From the NCBI GenBank assembly GCA_938033975.1, contig CALHKJ010000522.1, positions 1 through 7,660 on the forward strand: a stretch of DNA of 7,660 nt. The letters are read 5' to 3'. How positions within the stretch are numbered: position 1 is the first letter of the stretch; every line of letters starts with the position of its first letter. Both the position numbers and the translations under genes were made by a program. This document shows, one piece after another, positions 1 through 5,051 of the stretch. Source of the DNA: an uncultured Saprospiraceae bacterium (GTDB lineage Bacteria > Bacteroidota > Bacteroidia > Chitinophagales > Saprospiraceae). The notes under the pieces are model-generated. The model was not told the DNA's origin. It did no database searches and saw only the letters and a list, made by a program, of their open reading frames with translations.

Positions 1-316
1 CTGCAACACCAATATGAATATCATTGTTGACGAGCATAGGTTTTCTACTATCTAAAAAATCATCTGTTGGTTCTACATTGTATCCAAGTAATTTTCTAGA
101 TTTTATATTTCGATCGACTGCTACTTTTGGAGACATGTCAATCGACTCTCCAATCTCAGCAATCATAGTAGGTCTATGCAGATGATAGAGTAGTGAGGAC
201 ATTCCATCAAAACCTATCGTTCCAAATAATTGTTCGTAGTAGAGATTGCCATCGGGTTTTCTAAACTGTGTGTGTCTTTTCTTAGGAACACTCCCTAATT
301 TATGGTAAATAGGCAT
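1..316 (-). CDS. hmgA: Homogentisate 1,2-dioxygenase, N-terminal part (runs off the left edge)
   Basis: This minus-strand reading frame opens with ATG at 316 and stays open for 105 codons to the window edge, so only the N-terminal part is present. The translation begins MPIYHKLGSVPKKRHTQFRK and continues with YYEQLFGTIGFDGMSSLLYH and a HRP motif, which I recognise as the conserved start of homogentisate 1,2-dioxygenase. In this family the Fe(II)-dependent cytoplasmic enzyme opens the homogentisate ring to maleylacetoacetate in tyrosine and phenylalanine degradation. The iron-binding His and Glu residues lie in the C-terminal half and cannot be checked here. The start is secure because the family N-terminus begins at this Met. 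The gene is divergent from the secreted protein-tetR-scoAB run. A 16-base palindrome lies 14 bases upstream of its start and could control it. No Shine-Dalgarno site is seen. Confidence 0.92.
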   Translation of the reverse strand, partial: MPIYHKLGSVPKKRHTQFRKPDGNLYYEQLFGTIGFDGMSSLLYHLHRPTMIAEIGESIDMSPKVAVDRNIKSRKLLGYNVEPTDDFLDSRKPMLVNNDIHIGVA

Positions 317-329
317 ATGAAATATTTAT

Positions 330-345
330 ATCAACAAATGTTGAT
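330..345. promoter_or_regulatory. Perfect palindrome, candidate operator
   Basis: The sequence ATCAACA-AA-TGTTGAT is a perfect inverted repeat: 7-base arms around 2 bases. It lies 14 bases upstream of the hmgA start codon. Its right arm supplies the TTG (341-343) of a possible rightward promoter whose -7 element is at 365-372. A palindrome of this size fits a dimeric helix-turn-helix repressor such as a TetR or MarR protein, and a TetR gene lies nearby at 1356. The binding assignment is inference. I saw no second perfect copy upstream of tetR, scoA or proC. Confidence 0.5.
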
Positions 346-372
346 GCAATAATAAATAATTACTGATATTTG
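341..372 (+). promoter_or_regulatory. Possible upstream rightward promoter (Bacteroidota type)
   Basis: TTG at 341-343 is followed after 21 bases by GATATTTG at 365-372. This resembles the Bacteroidota pattern of a -33 TTTG/TTG and a -7 TAnnTTTG with roughly 17-23 bases between. The -7 element differs from consensus at its first base. It would start a transcript with a leader of about 130 bases for the secreted-protein operon. Its -33 element lies inside the palindrome, so a bound repressor could block it. Confidence 0.3.
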
Positions 373-470
373 TACAAGTATTAAGTCTATTGATTGTTTT
401 GCATAGACATATTGTTTGCAATTATTATAAACGTGATCAGAATGTAATGGTAATAGCTTGAAATCGGAAG

Positions 471-481
471 GATATTTGTAC
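471..481 (+). promoter_or_regulatory. Possible proximal -7 promoter element of the secreted-protein operon
   Basis: GATATTTG at 471-478 matches the Bacteroidota -7 consensus TAnnTTTG except at the first base. It sits about 30-40 bases upstream of the start codons at 507/519, a natural distance. The full word GATATTTGTAC is an exact copy of the one at 365-375. No good -33 TTG is seen at the expected distance, so confidence is limited. Confidence 0.35.
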
Positions 482-518
482 TTTATAAAGCATTGATTCA
501 AATTAAATGCAACTTCTC

Positions 519-1346
519 ATGAAAATTAAAATTCTAATACTGTTATTGTCTTTACTAGCATTTGCAAGTTATTCCCAAATTAATAATTTGGAATTGCCCA
601 CTAGTATCAATGATAGCGGTCTTGCACCTGATGCAAGTGCCATTCTTGATGTTCAATCATCTGATAAGGGAGTTTTGTTTCCAAGAATGACTTTAGCTGA
701 ACGATCAAATATTTCTAGTCCAGGAGAAGGCTTGTTGATTTTTCAAACAGACGATGAAGCTGGTTTCTATTATTACAGCAATGGTCAATGGAATCTCATT
801 ATTACTGATAAGAAAGTTTTTGATCCTTCCTTGCCATTTGGAACAGAAGATTTGGTTGGTGTTCATGTGGCAGTAACGAGTGGTAATCCTTTTATTGTGC
901 CAGCAAATTCAAATTTTTATGGAGCAGTAACTCTAAATGATAGAGCAGCTTTTCCTGCCTACTTTAATTCCTATGGTCTTAATTCATACGCTTTTGTGAG
1001 AGTATATTTAGGTCCTAATGGTGTTATTTCTTGCGATGCAACTACAAATGATAAGGTGATTGTGCATGGGTACACTGCACCTGATGATGTTGAAGTTTTA
1101 TTTCAACCAATTACTGCTGGGCAATCTTATACTGTTCCGGTTGGCAAACAATTATTTTTGAAAGAGATAAATATGCAGCCATTTAGTTCATCCACTAGAT
1201 TATATGTTGATGGTGTTGAGTTTCCATGGTCAGGAATCGATCGTGAATTGTCTCCTGGTGCTTTTTATATTTTTGAAGGAGGTTCCGTTATCACTTCTAA
1301 TATTGGAGCAAATCAATGGGTGCATTTATGCGGATATTTTAGATAG
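519..1346 (+). CDS. Secreted fibre-like protein with two C-terminal beta-type repeats, function unknown
   Basis: The product is an exported protein of about 275 residues. The first ATG is at 507, but I prefer ATG 519, which gives a clean signal peptide (MKIKILILLLSLLAFASYS, then Q) with a short basic N-region. After the signal comes a module common at the N-terminus of Bacteroidota surface proteins: APDASAILDVQ, SDKGVLFPRMT, then GEGLLIFQTDD and GFYYYSNGQW (roughly residues 36-92 of the mature region). The C-terminal half appears to hold two diverged copies of one domain. Each starts with a 'xVPxxxxhxh' strand (FIVPANSNF; YTVPVGKQL) and ends with a G-V-I-S/T segment and a closing GY (VIVHGY; VHLCGY). 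There are no catalytic motifs, and no C-terminal sorting domain is evident. The stop is 9 bases before tetR, so the two are probably co-transcribed, which is odd for a metabolic operon. It could be an adhesin or surface-fibre component; I cannot name a function. Confidence 0.8.
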   Translation: MKIKILILLLSLLAFASYSQINNLELPTSINDSGLAPDASAILDVQSSDKGVLFPRMTLAERSNISSPGEGLLIFQTDDEAGFYYYSNGQWNLIITDKKVFDPSLPFGTEDLVGVHVAVTSGNPFIVPANSNFYGAVTLNDRAAFPAYFNSYGLNSYAFVRVYLGPNGVISCDATTNDKVIVHGYTAPDDVEVLFQPITAGQSYTVPVGKQLFLKEINMQPFSSSTRLYVDGVEFPWSGIDRELSPGAFYIFEGGSVITSNIGANQWVHLCGYFR

Positions 1347-1355
1347 TTAAAGTTA

Positions 1356-1922
1356 ATGACAAAGAGAGAAGAGTTTATAGCACAATCACTTAAGTTAATC
1401 CATCAGAAAGGATTCAAAGCAACAACAATCAGAGATATTGCCGAGAGTATGGATTGTGATGTAGCGAATGTCTATAATTATATTGATTCAAAACAAGGGC
1501 TACTAGAATCACATTTGTTTGCAATTAATAGTGAGTTTCACGAAAATGTAGATCAGATTATAAAGTCTTCTTATGCTCCAATTGACAAGATTAAAAAACT
1601 GATTAGTTTGTATGTGGAAATTACAGTTACGAGACCTCTAGAAGCATCACTTCTTGTTAATGAATGGAGAAGCTTGAAAGAGCCAAAATTATCTGAGTTT
1701 ATAAAAGCGAGAGAAAGTTTTGAGCGTAAAGTGAAAAAAATTATCATTGAGGGGATTAAAGAAGGTGCCTTTCGGCAAATGAATCCCGAATTGGCAACTT
1801 ACTCATTATTGTCATGTGTCCGTTGGCTTTTTAACAAGTATGCTGGCAAGAAAGTGAAGGTCAATAAAGTAGAAGTTGAAAAGGAACTTGTTGAGTTTGT
1901 CTTAAGTGGTTTAAGTAATTAG
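1356..1922 (+). CDS. TetR-family transcriptional regulator
   Basis: The 188-residue protein has the usual TetR size. Residues about 7-53 form the N-terminal DNA-binding domain. The helix-turn-helix reads TTIRDIAESMDCDVANVYNY (about 23-42) and is followed by DSKQGLL, the conserved start of helix 4. The remainder is a helical ligand-binding and dimerisation region typical of the family, and its ligand cannot be read from sequence. The start codon is 9 bases after the secreted-protein stop, and the gene ends 14 bases before scoA, so it is most likely in the same transcript. TetR proteins usually repress neighbouring genes and often themselves. Candidates here are the scoAB operon and the divergent hmgA, with a CoA thioester, acetoacetate or an aromatic intermediate as a possible inducer. 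That assignment is inference. The palindrome at 330-345 is the best visible operator candidate. Confidence 0.9.
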   Translation: MTKREEFIAQSLKLIHQKGFKATTIRDIAESMDCDVANVYNYIDSKQGLLESHLFAINSEFHENVDQIIKSSYAPIDKIKKLISLYVEITVTRPLEASLLVNEWRSLKEPKLSEFIKARESFERKVKKIIIEGIKEGAFRQMNPELATYSLLSCVRWLFNKYAGKKVKVNKVEVEKELVEFVLSGLSN

Positions 1923-1936
1923 AAAAAATATTATTA

Positions 1937-2635
1937 ATGAATAAAGTTGTTAAAGATGCTTCAGTTGCATTGGAAGGTTTAAAAGACTCGATGACAATTA
2001 TGCTAGGAGGATTTGGTCTTTGTGGTATACCAGAAAATTGTATTTCTGAAATGGTCGAATTAGGAGTTAAAGATTTGACTTGTATTTCTAATAATGCAGG
2101 TGTTGATGATTTTGGTTTAGGTTTACTTTTGCAGAAGCGACAAATAAAGAAAATGATTTCTTCTTATGTTGGAGAAAACGACGAGTTTGAAAGACAAATG
2201 TTGAGTGGTGAATTGGAGGTGGATTTGATACCACAAGGATCACTAGCAGCGCGATGTTATATGGGTGGAGCAGGCGTCCCTGCATTTTATACTCCTGCAG
2301 GGTATGGTACGGAGGTCGGTGAAGGCAAAGAAGTACGAGTCTTTGATGGCAAACCCCATTTACTTGAAACTGCATTGACTGCAGACTTTGCCATCGTAAA
2401 AGCATGGAAGGGAGATCGTTTTGGTAATTTAATATACAAGGGTACAGCTAGGAACTTTAATCCAGCAATGGCTATGGCAGGAAAAATCACCATTGCGGAG
2501 GTAGAGGAACTGGTTGAGCCAGGAGAATTAGATCCAAACTTTATTCACACACCTGGAGTATTCATTCAAAGAATTTTTGAAGGTGCGAATTATGAAAAAA
2601 GAATTGAACAAAGAACTGTAAGACCAAAAGCTTAA
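1937..2635 (+). CDS. scoA: 3-oxoacid (acetoacetate) CoA-transferase, subunit A
   Basis: The 232-residue product matches the alpha subunit of succinyl-CoA:3-oxoacid CoA-transferase over its whole length. Visible hallmarks are the CoA-binding motif GGFGLCGIPE (residues 24-33), SNNAGVDDFGLGLLL (51-65), ISSYVGEN (74-81), GELEVDLIPQGSLAAR (91-106), GGAGVPAFYT (110-119), ARNFNP (171-176) and HTPGVF (204-209). In the family, subunits A and B together move CoA from succinyl-CoA to acetoacetate in the cytoplasm, giving acetoacetyl-CoA and succinate. This subunit forms much of the CoA site, while the catalytic Glu is in subunit B. The gene lies 14 bases after tetR and 4 bases before scoB. No Shine-Dalgarno site is present. 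The related AtoDA acetate/butyrate-type transferases are a less likely alternative, because the motifs read as the SCOT type. Confidence 0.94.
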   Translation: MNKVVKDASVALEGLKDSMTIMLGGFGLCGIPENCISEMVELGVKDLTCISNNAGVDDFGLGLLLQKRQIKKMISSYVGENDEFERQMLSGELEVDLIPQGSLAARCYMGGAGVPAFYTPAGYGTEVGEGKEVRVFDGKPHLLETALTADFAIVKAWKGDRFGNLIYKGTARNFNPAMAMAGKITIAEVEELVEPGELDPNFIHTPGVFIQRIFEGANYEKRIEQRTVRPKA

Positions 2636-2639
2636 AATA

Positions 2640-3293
2640 ATGTTGGATAAAAATGGAATAGCGCAGAGAATTGCACAAGAGTTGCAAGATGGATGGTATG
2701 TAAATTTAGGAATTGGTATTCCTACTTTAGTAGCAAACTATATTCGTGAAGATTTGAATGTTGTCTTTCAATCGGAAAATGGAATATTAGGAATGGGGCC
2801 ATTTCCTTACGAAGGAGAGGAGGATGCAGATCTGATTAATGCAGGCAAACAAACAATCACAGCTCTGCCTGGAGCTGCTATTTTTGATTCTGCCACAAGC
2901 TTTGCAATGATCAGAGGTCAGCATATACAATTGACTGTGCTCGGAGCTATGGAGGTGTCAGAATCAGGAGATATTGCAAACTGGAAAATTCCGGGACGCA
3001 TGGTGAAAGGAATGGGTGGTGCTATGGATTTGGTTGCATCGGCAGATAATATTGTTGTTGCTATGATGCATACGAATAAAAAAGGTGCTTCAAAATTATT
3101 AAAGGAATGTAGATTGCCATTGACGGGTGTAAAATGTGTAAAAAGGGTGGTTACTAATTTGGCTGTACTTGATATTACTGAACATGGTTTTAAACTAATA
3201 GAAAGAGCCCCAGGGGTGAGTGTTGAAGAAATTCAAAATGCAACCGAAGGAACTTTGATTGTAGAAGGAGATATTCCTGAAATGAAAATTTGA
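2640..3293 (+). CDS. scoB: 3-oxoacid (acetoacetate) CoA-transferase, subunit B
   Basis: The 217-residue product is the beta subunit of succinyl-CoA:3-oxoacid CoA-transferase. The motif QSENGILGMGP contains Glu46, which by family alignment is the catalytic glutamate that forms the enzyme-CoA thioester. Other conserved stretches are VNLGIGIPTLVANY (21-34), DADLINAGKQTIT, FDSATSFAMIRGQHI, LGAMEVSESGDIANW and GRMVKGMGGAMDLV. The start lies only 4 bases after the scoA stop, as expected for two subunits made in equal amounts. With HmgA encoded divergently, the likely role is to capture acetoacetate released at the end of tyrosine/phenylalanine degradation for entry into acetyl-CoA metabolism. A 94-base gap follows before the next gene, so the operon probably ends here. 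Confidence 0.94.
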   Translation: MLDKNGIAQRIAQELQDGWYVNLGIGIPTLVANYIREDLNVVFQSENGILGMGPFPYEGEEDADLINAGKQTITALPGAAIFDSATSFAMIRGQHIQLTVLGAMEVSESGDIANWKIPGRMVKGMGGAMDLVASADNIVVAMMHTNKKGASKLLKECRLPLTGVKCVKRVVTNLAVLDITEHGFKLIERAPGVSVEEIQNATEGTLIVEGDIPEMKI

Positions 3294-3387
3294 TTCAACT
3301 GAATACTAAAATTTGAATTGTTGAAGTTTAATTTAAAACACTTGCATTTTGAATAGACATTACATTTTTTTACTACAATTTATAGCA

Positions 3388-3861
3388 ATGAAAAGAATGT
3401 ATGTTGTTTTGGTTTTAGCGAGTGTCCTTTCTGCTTGTATCCCTGATTTACCGACTGAGGAGTTTTCAAGCGAGACAAATCCTGCATTAGAAAATTATTT
3501 TGCTGCATTTGAAAGAGAAGCGGCTTTACGTGGTTTTGATATCAATCTAGCTGATCATGATTTGATTAGTACGATTGATGAAATCGAAGAAGATGGTGTA
3601 GCAGGAACCTGCCACTATAATTCACAGGAAAGTAACAGGATTACAATTGATCTAAGTTTTTGGAGGTCAGCCAATACAAGCACAAGAGAGCTGGTTGTGT
3701 TTCATGAATTAGGGCATTGCGTATTGTTTCGTGATCATCTTGAAGACGAAAACAATCAGAATACCTGTCTAAGTATCATGAATAGCGGTACTTCTGGTTG
3801 TAATGTGAGATACGCAAACAACAGAGAGTATTACCTAGATGAATTATTTTCACTTGATTGA
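3388..3861 (+). CDS. Putative zinc-metalloprotease lipoprotein (HELGH motif)
   Basis: I take ATG 3388 as the start. A longer frame opens at TTG 3349, but 3388 gives a 157-residue protein with a textbook lipoprotein signal: MKRMYVVLVLASVLSA followed by lipidated Cys17 (lipobox LSAC). The mature protein carries FHELGH, with His106, Glu107 and His110 as an HExxH zinc site. At the metzincin third-ligand position (11th residue of the motif) stands Asp116, with His117 next to it, and the usual Gly of HExxHxxGxxH/D is Leu113. A SIMNSG segment (129-134) resembles a Met-turn. Four further Cys (75, 111, 127, 138) could form disulfides. The C-terminus NNREYYLDELF looks conserved-type. The domain is small for a protease and has no visible propeptide. 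I infer an outer-membrane-anchored, matrixin-like peptidase with unknown substrate; it could also be a non-catalytic relative. It stands alone between scoB and proC. Confidence 0.75.
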   Translation: MKRMYVVLVLASVLSACIPDLPTEEFSSETNPALENYFAAFEREAALRGFDINLADHDLISTIDEIEEDGVAGTCHYNSQESNRITIDLSFWRSANTSTRELVVFHELGHCVLFRDHLEDENNQNTCLSIMNSGTSGCNVRYANNREYYLDELFSLD

Positions 3862-3916
3862 ACCATATGATGGTAGGGTACTTGCATTAACAAATATAAT
3901 CTAAGTTCAATTTTCG

Positions 3917-3924
3917 TATTTTTG
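3917..3924 (+). promoter_or_regulatory. -7 promoter element upstream of proC
   Basis: TATTTTTG is a perfect match to the Bacteroidota -7 consensus TAnnTTTG. It ends 30 bases before the proC start codon, giving a short leader. A clear -33 TTG at the expected 17-23 base distance is not seen, so this is a probable but incomplete promoter. It supports proC being transcribed separately from the lipoprotein gene. Confidence 0.45.
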
Positions 3925-3954
3925 TATTTCGCTTTGGAATAAATAAAATAGAAA

Positions 3955-4764
3955 ATGAAAATATTGATTATTGGAGGAGGTAATATGGGTAAGACCTATG
4001 CAAAGAGTTTTCTCAATGCGCATATTGTTACCCCAGAGAATTTGTTGATTTTAGAAAGATCAGAAGAAAAAGCGGAAGCCTTATCAAAATTAGATATTGG
4101 GACTGTACATGGTACTCCAGGAAATTATATAAAGGAAGCAGACCTTATTGTTTTGGCTGTGAAGCCTCAAGATGTTCGTTTGCTTTTTGATAGCATTGAG
4201 CCATACATAGATAAGCAACAAGTATTTCTTTCGATAATGGCAGGAATTAATATCTCCACCATATCCAAACATTTAGGTGCACCAAAGATCATACGAGCCA
4301 TGCCAAACTTACCTGCTCAAATTGGTAAAGGAATGACTGTCTTCAGTTCTTCCGAAGACGTGACTAGAATCGAGTTGGTCACTGTTCAGAACTTATTGAA
4401 TGCTACTGGTAAAACCTTATACGTTGAATCAGAAAAAGCAATAGATGCAGCAACAGCGGTTTCTGGATCTGGGCCAGCATATGTGTTTTATTTTATGAAA
4501 TCGATGATTGATACTGCTATTGAGTTGGGTTTCAAAAGATCCGAGGCAGAATTACTCTGCTTCCAAACTTTTTCTGGAGCAGTAGACTTATTCAATAAGC
4601 ATAATTATTCTTGTGAGGAATGGATCAAAATGGTTGCATCTAGGGGAGGTACAACAGAAGCTGCATTAAATACTTTTGATAAAACGGAAGTCAAGAGTGA
4701 TATTCGAGAGGGAATGAGTGCTGCTTTCAAGAGGGCGGAGGAGTTGAGTGAGTTGGGTAACTAG
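3955..4764 (+). CDS. proC: Pyrroline-5-carboxylate reductase
   Basis: The 269-residue product has the length and motifs of ProC, the cytoplasmic NAD(P)H-dependent enzyme that reduces 1-pyrroline-5-carboxylate to L-proline in the last step of proline synthesis. The Rossmann nucleotide-binding loop is GGGNMG (residues 7-12), followed by LAVKPQD (67-73). RAMPNLPAQIGKG (114-126) is the conserved RxMPN segment. VSGSGPAYVFYF (169-180) and VASRGGTTEAAL (227-238) belong to the C-terminal dimerisation and substrate-binding domain; this last segment commonly reads TSPGGTT in the family. ATG 3955 gives the family N-terminus with no extension. The gene has a perfect -7 element upstream and non-coding spacers on both sides, so it looks monocistronic. 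No functional link to its neighbours is obvious. Confidence 0.95.
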   Translation: MKILIIGGGNMGKTYAKSFLNAHIVTPENLLILERSEEKAEALSKLDIGTVHGTPGNYIKEADLIVLAVKPQDVRLLFDSIEPYIDKQQVFLSIMAGINISTISKHLGAPKIIRAMPNLPAQIGKGMTVFSSSEDVTRIELVTVQNLLNATGKTLYVESEKAIDAATAVSGSGPAYVFYFMKSMIDTAIELGFKRSEAELLCFQTFSGAVDLFNKHNYSCEEWIKMVASRGGTTEAALNTFDKTEVKSDIREGMSAAFKRAEELSELGN

Positions 4765-4779
4765 TTTTAAAACAACCTT

Positions 4780-4935
4780 TCAATGCTTTGGTTTCAATAA
4801 AATCCGGTAAAGGATAAAAAGAGACCGTATCCTGCAACTAAAGATTATGATTGAAATCGATAATTGGAAGTAGACTCTCAAAATTACATTTGATGGGACA
4901 GATTTATGGAATTTTAGATTGAAGTTGAACATCAT
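4780..4935 (-). CDS. Possible 51-residue small protein (weak candidate)
   Basis: A minus-strand frame starts with two ATG codons (4935-4930) and ends at TGA (4782-4780). AAGGAG (4944-4949) lies 8 bases upstream of the first ATG, which is ideal Shine-Dalgarno spacing. The peptide starts MMFNFNLKFH, has a hydrophobic stretch rich in Ile (about residues 25-32, ending SIIIFSC), and ends in a basic tail (RIRSLFILYRILLKPKH). It could be a small membrane-associated basic protein. Against it: Bacteroidota seldom rely on Shine-Dalgarno sites, open frames of this length arise often in AT-rich spacers, and I recognise no family. It is listed because it fills most of the spacer. Confidence 0.15.
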   Translation of the reverse strand: MMFNFNLKFHKSVPSNVILRVYFQLSISIIIFSCRIRSLFILYRILLKPKH

Positions 4936-4986
4936 ATTTACCGCTCCTTATTATTTAAGATCGATTTTAAACACCAAATACAAATT

Positions 4987-5015
4987 TTTGAATTTTTGAT
5001 TATTCTCTATATTTC
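4987..5015 (+). promoter_or_regulatory. Possible promoter of the response-regulator/kinase operon
   Basis: TTTG at 4987-4990 is followed after 17 bases by TATATTTC at 5008-5015, close to the Bacteroidota -33 TTTG / -7 TAnnTTTG pattern, with C instead of the final G. It would place transcription start a few bases downstream, leaving a leader of roughly 25-30 bases. The -7 element overlaps the left arm of the 12-base inverted repeat at 5011-5022, so a protein bound to that repeat could block the promoter. Confidence 0.35.
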
Positions 5016-5051
5016 TTATTTTCAAAGAAGAATAACCTTAAAATAAGAAAT
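5011..5051. repeat. Perfect 12-base inverted repeat reaching into the response-regulator start codon
   Basis: The left arm ATTTCTTATTTT (5011-5022) is the exact reverse complement of the right arm AAAATAAGAAAT (5040-5051), separated by 17 bases. The right arm contains the A and T of the response-regulator ATG (5050-5052). In RNA this would be a stem of eleven A-U pairs and one G-C pair that partly hides the start codon. In DNA the arm centres are 29 bases apart, close to three helical turns, which suits a dimeric or paired DNA-binding protein. Which of the two applies cannot be told from sequence. Confidence 0.7.

Larger units (their letters stand above)
317..506. other. Divergent intergenic region between hmgA and the secreted-protein gene
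   Basis: No gene is visible in these 190 AT-rich bases. The region must hold the promoters for hmgA (leftward) and for the plus-strand operon (rightward). It contains the palindrome at 330-345, two copies of GATATTTGTAC (365-375 and 471-481), an imperfect palindrome around TTGTACAA (366-381), and two near-identical words ATTGTTTTGCA (393-403) and ATTGTTTGCA (411-420). A 6-base stem GTCTAT/ATAGAC (385-390 with 403-408) is also present but weak. I could not find a convincing two-part leftward promoter for hmgA. Confidence 0.7.
4765..5049. other. 285-base spacer between proC and the two-component genes
   Basis: No convincing plus-strand gene is found; stops are frequent in all three plus frames. 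Contents seen: a 10-base palindrome GTTTTAAAAC at 4764-4773, a 6-base stem AGGATA/TATCCT (4811-4816 with 4828-4833), a 51-codon minus-strand frame with a Shine-Dalgarno-like site (4780-4935), two adjacent copies of ATTTTTGA (4984-4999), a promoter-like pair (4987-5015), and the left arm and most of the right arm of a 12-base inverted repeat that ends in the next start codon. No strong T-tailed terminator for proC is visible. Confidence 0.6.

Noticed and set aside
2088..2493. Two minus-strand open frames inside scoA (2088-2405 and 2287-2493)
   Set aside because: They lie wholly within a clearly recognised gene, overlap each other and show no family features. They are frame shadows of scoA.
3294..3325. 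Stem TTCAAC/GTTGAA with a 20-base loop right after the scoB stop, as a terminator
   Set aside because: The stem is only 6 AT-rich pairs, the loop is long, and no run of T follows. It is too weak to call a terminator.
3349..3387. Upstream TTG start for the lipoprotein gene (13 extra residues)
   Set aside because: The extension would displace the clean lipoprotein signal. ATG 3388 places a basic N-region, hydrophobic core and LSAC lipobox at normal distances.
3862..3874. Hairpin ACCAT-ATG-ATGGT directly after the lipoprotein gene
   Set aside because: It has only 5 pairs and no T-tract. It may slow polymerase but cannot be supported as a terminator.
3340..3888. Word ACTTGCATT found on both sides of the lipoprotein gene (3340-3348 and 3880-3888), possibly insertion-site repeats
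   Set aside because: Nine bases in AT-rich intergenic DNA can recur by chance. There is no transposase, terminal inverted repeat or composition change around the gene.
4090..4272. Minus-strand 60-residue frame inside proC
   Set aside because: It is antisense to a well-conserved enzyme, with low-complexity composition and no motif. It is a shadow of proC.
4805..4833. Pseudoknot-like arrangement: CGGT (4805-4808) with ACCG (4824-4827), interleaved with AGGATA/TATCCT
   Set aside because: Stems of 4 and 6 pairs in non-conserved-looking spacer are within chance expectation, and no downstream gene is close enough to suggest a regulatory RNA.
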